Origin: Sphingomonas koreensis
GTDB lineage: Bacteria; Pseudomonadota; Alphaproteobacteria; Sphingomonadales; Sphingomonadaceae
DNA: 64,000 nt
Assembly (NCBI RefSeq): GCF_002797435.1
Contig: NZ_PGEN01000001.1
Span: 1,796,501 to 1,860,500, forward strand
Direction of reading: 5' to 3'
The notes below the pieces were generated by a model. The model was not told the DNA's origin. It saw only the letters and a program-made list of their open reading frames with translations, and did no database searches. Both the position numbers and the translations under genes were made by a program. Within the stretch, counting starts at the first letter, position 1, and the number at the start of each line of letters is the position of its first letter. Shown here in pieces: positions 61,681 to 64,000 of this stretch.

Positions 61681-64000
61681 ATGGCGATCACCGACATCAA
61701 CAACATCTTCGACGCCGAGCCGAAGAGCCTCGCCGAGTTCCTCGGCAGCAATGACCAGGGCTGCTTCATTCCGTCATACCAGCGGGCCTACAACTGGCAC
61801 GACGCCGAGGTCGATCGTCTGTTCGAGGACACGATCACCGGTCTGAACCGCCTACCGGACGCTCCCGCCTCGCTGCGCTTCCTAGGCACCATCATCACCG
61901 TCACCGACAAGTCGCTGCTCGGTGTCGCGGAGCCGATGGACCAGCAGCTCCCCGAGACGGTTATGACGCTCATCGACGGGCAGCAGCGCCTGTCGACGCT
62001 CGTCATCGTCAACATCCTGCTGCACGACGCGATCCGTCAGCTGCGCGGCCAGCTCACGGCCGAGGAGCTCGGAGACGGGTTCGAGCAGGTCGTGACCGAC
62101 TATCTCTACGACCTCGTAAAAACGTTCCAGTTCGTCGGCCGCCCCTCGGATACGATCCACCAGAACTATCCCCGGATCATCCGCGCGAGGGTCGATCAGT
62201 GGGCCCGCCATCAAGACAACGCCCGATACGAGTCGCCGATCGCAAGACTCATCTGGGCATACATTGAGCACACCGCGCCGCGCTCGCCGATCGCCCCGTT
62301 CGTCTACGCCGTTCCGGACGACGATGGAGAGGCGCTCGGTCACGCGGCGCTCGTGAGCGTCGTGGACCATGTGCGGACGGCCCTCGGCCACGTCGCAAGC
62401 GGCAGCTTTGCTGATCGTTCCATAATCGAGCCGCATCGCTCGTCACCGATCAGGTGCAGCAGGCCGAGTTCTGGCTGGCCAAGTTCCCTAGCGCCGTCGT
62501 CGCACGACTACGCGCCGAGATCGGCGAGCGCACGGCAACCCTGCTGCGGCTGATGGCGTTCGGCCGCTACCTGAACACGCGCATGGCTATCACCGTGGTT
62601 ACTACCTCGCAGGAGGACTACGCCTTCGACATCTTCGAGGCGCTGAACACGACCGGTCAGCCACTGACCGCCTTCGAGACCTTTCGCCCCAAGGTGATCG
62701 AGACGGAAGGCATCGCGCAGTTCCACTACACCGCCTCGGCAAGGCACCTCGCCACCATCGAGGCCTTCCTGGACCGATTCGACAAGGCCGACGACCGGCA
62801 GAAGGCGACGAGCTCGATCCTCATCCCCTTCGCGCTCCTAGACAACGGCGGCCGTCTGGAGGCGCGCCTCGCCGCACAGCGCGCGTATCTCCGCACGACC
62901 TACGAGAGGCTCCCCGACCTTGCCGCGAAGCGGTCGTTCACGAAGTCGCTGGCGACCACCTCGACGTTCCTGAAGAATGGCTGGCAGGCACCGGCTGGCG
63001 AGGTCGCCAATCCATCGCCCGGCGGCAAGCCGCTGAACGACCCGGAGGCAGGCTTCTGCTTCGAGGCCATGCGCTCGCTTAAGCACGACATCACTGTTGC
63101 GCCGATGGTTAGGTTCTACGCCGAAGCCGACGGTCAGCCCGGCACGCCGGCGACGCTCGCATACGAGGGTGCGATCAAGGCGATGACCGCATTCTCGATG
63201 ATGTGGCGCGCCGCGAAGGGTGGCACCGCGAGCATCGACAACCGCTATCGTACGCTCGTGTCCGGCGGCACTGACGCGCCTCACCCGCTCGTGCGCCGTC
63301 AGGCGGACGGCAGGCCAACGCGCATGCCGACGCTTGCGGAGCTGCAGTCCTCCCTGATGGCGATGCTAAAGCGAGCCAAGCTTGATACGAGGGAGGCCTG
63401 GGTCGCCGCCGCCGCTCAGCGGGCGATCTACAGCGAGAATGCGCTCGCGGCACGATTCCTGCTCCTCGTCGCGATGCACAACTCTGTCCCTGATGGCGAC
63501 ACTGGGCTGATCACTGGCGATGGGCGGGGGAATCTCGATCTGCTGACGCCCGCCGAGTGGTATTCCCGGACCACCGAGTCCATCGAGCACGTGGCGCCCC
63601 AGTCGAAGGGCAAGTCGGACTGGCCAGCAACGATCTACGACGACAGCCGCGTCGTGCACCAGATCGGCAACCTGCTGCTGTTGCCGCGGCTGGAGAACAA
63701 CGAGGGCGCCAATCATTCTTGGGAGCGAAAGCGCATGCTGCTCGGGATCTTCGCCGCGGAGGGGAAGGCACAGGCGCAGGAGCGGCTGACGGCGGCGCAG
63801 AAGAAGGGCATCACGCTCGGCAAGAAGGCGGAGGCGATCGCGCTTGAGAATCACGTCCTTCCGCTCTGCCGCAGCGCCGCCGGCTATGCGGGGGCTTGGG
63901 ATGCCGCCTTCATCTCGCTGCGGTCGCAGCGGCTTGCCGAATTGGCGTGGGACCGGATGGCCGGCTGGCTAGGCGCCAAGCCAGCCGACACCGGCGCGGG
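61681..64000 (+). pseudogene. GmrSD-type restriction protein (DUF262/DUF1524), frameshifted, runs off right edge
   Basis: From ATG 61681 frame 1 encodes the DUF262 domain, with FIPSYQRAYNWHDAEVDRLF and the nucleotide/ParB-like motif LIDGQQRLSTLVI (about residues 97-109). Between about 62410 and 62435 the coding sense moves by one base: frame 2 continues QAEFWLAKFPSAVVARLRAE through FDIFEALNTTGQPLTAFE. It ends with the DUF1524 HNH region TTESIEHVAPQSKGKSDW and HQIGNLLLLPRLENNEGANH, open to base 64000. Type IV enzymes of this class cut modified phage DNA. The shift may be decay or a sequencing error. Confidence 0.8.

Overview
The window is high-GC DNA, most likely chromosomal, from an alphaproteobacterium of the Sphingomonas/Sphingopyxis type. 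I infer this from the paralogous TonB-dependent receptors, the D-glutamate (dgcN/dgcA) genes, the Usg-like protein, the MucR regulator and the sphingomonad-type small proteins. I recognised no rRNA, tRNA or CRISPR array.

Bases 1-22200 are metabolic. A TonB-dependent receptor runs off the left edge. It is followed by fumarylacetoacetase and homogentisate dioxygenase (end of tyrosine breakdown), divergent from a MarR regulator with an obvious palindromic operator, and then a ferredoxin-reductase-type flavoprotein. Bases 6328-22193 look like one scavenging locus for D-amino-acid or D-glutamate peptides: a second TonB receptor, three secreted penicillin-binding-protein-like serine hydrolases, a secreted amidohydrolase, a D-aminoacylase-like protein, an alpha/beta hydrolase, DgcA (N-acetyl-D-Glu racemase type), DgcN (D-Glu N-acetyltransferase type) and an XRE-cupin regulator.

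Bases 22400-28600 hold a small usg operon divergent from groES-groEL, a HEPN-like hypothetical gene, an IF-1 paralogue coupled to a MbcA/ParS-like gene, and an ECF sigma/anti-sigma pair. Next come a truncated fasciclin gene, a broken outer-membrane protein gene and a decayed IS5-family element.

Bases 30009-42379 are a flagellar cluster: fliQ-fliR-flhB-flhA and a TPR gene rightward; then leftward flgD, flgE, fliM-like, fliN, fliO, fliP, a FliA-type sigma factor, and fliK-, fliJ- and fliI-like genes. fliI is cut off by an IS21-family element (42380 to about 44900). On the far side of that IS lies not the rest of fliI but a conjugative or mobilisable module, so this is a rearrangement junction.

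Bases 44900-57500 form the mobilisable/integrative element: a TraA relaxase-helicase, a probable oriT (48139-48166), traC/traD-like genes, MucR, a nucleotidyltransferase-HEPN fusion, an orphan ParB-like protein, an AlpA-like regulator, a large atypical tyrosine recombinase and a P4-type integrase. Bases 57600-64000 are a scrap zone: an IS91-family element with its own tyrosine recombinase, an IS6-family remnant, a frameshifted methyltransferase, and a frameshifted GmrSD-type (DUF262/DUF1524) restriction gene that runs off the right edge.
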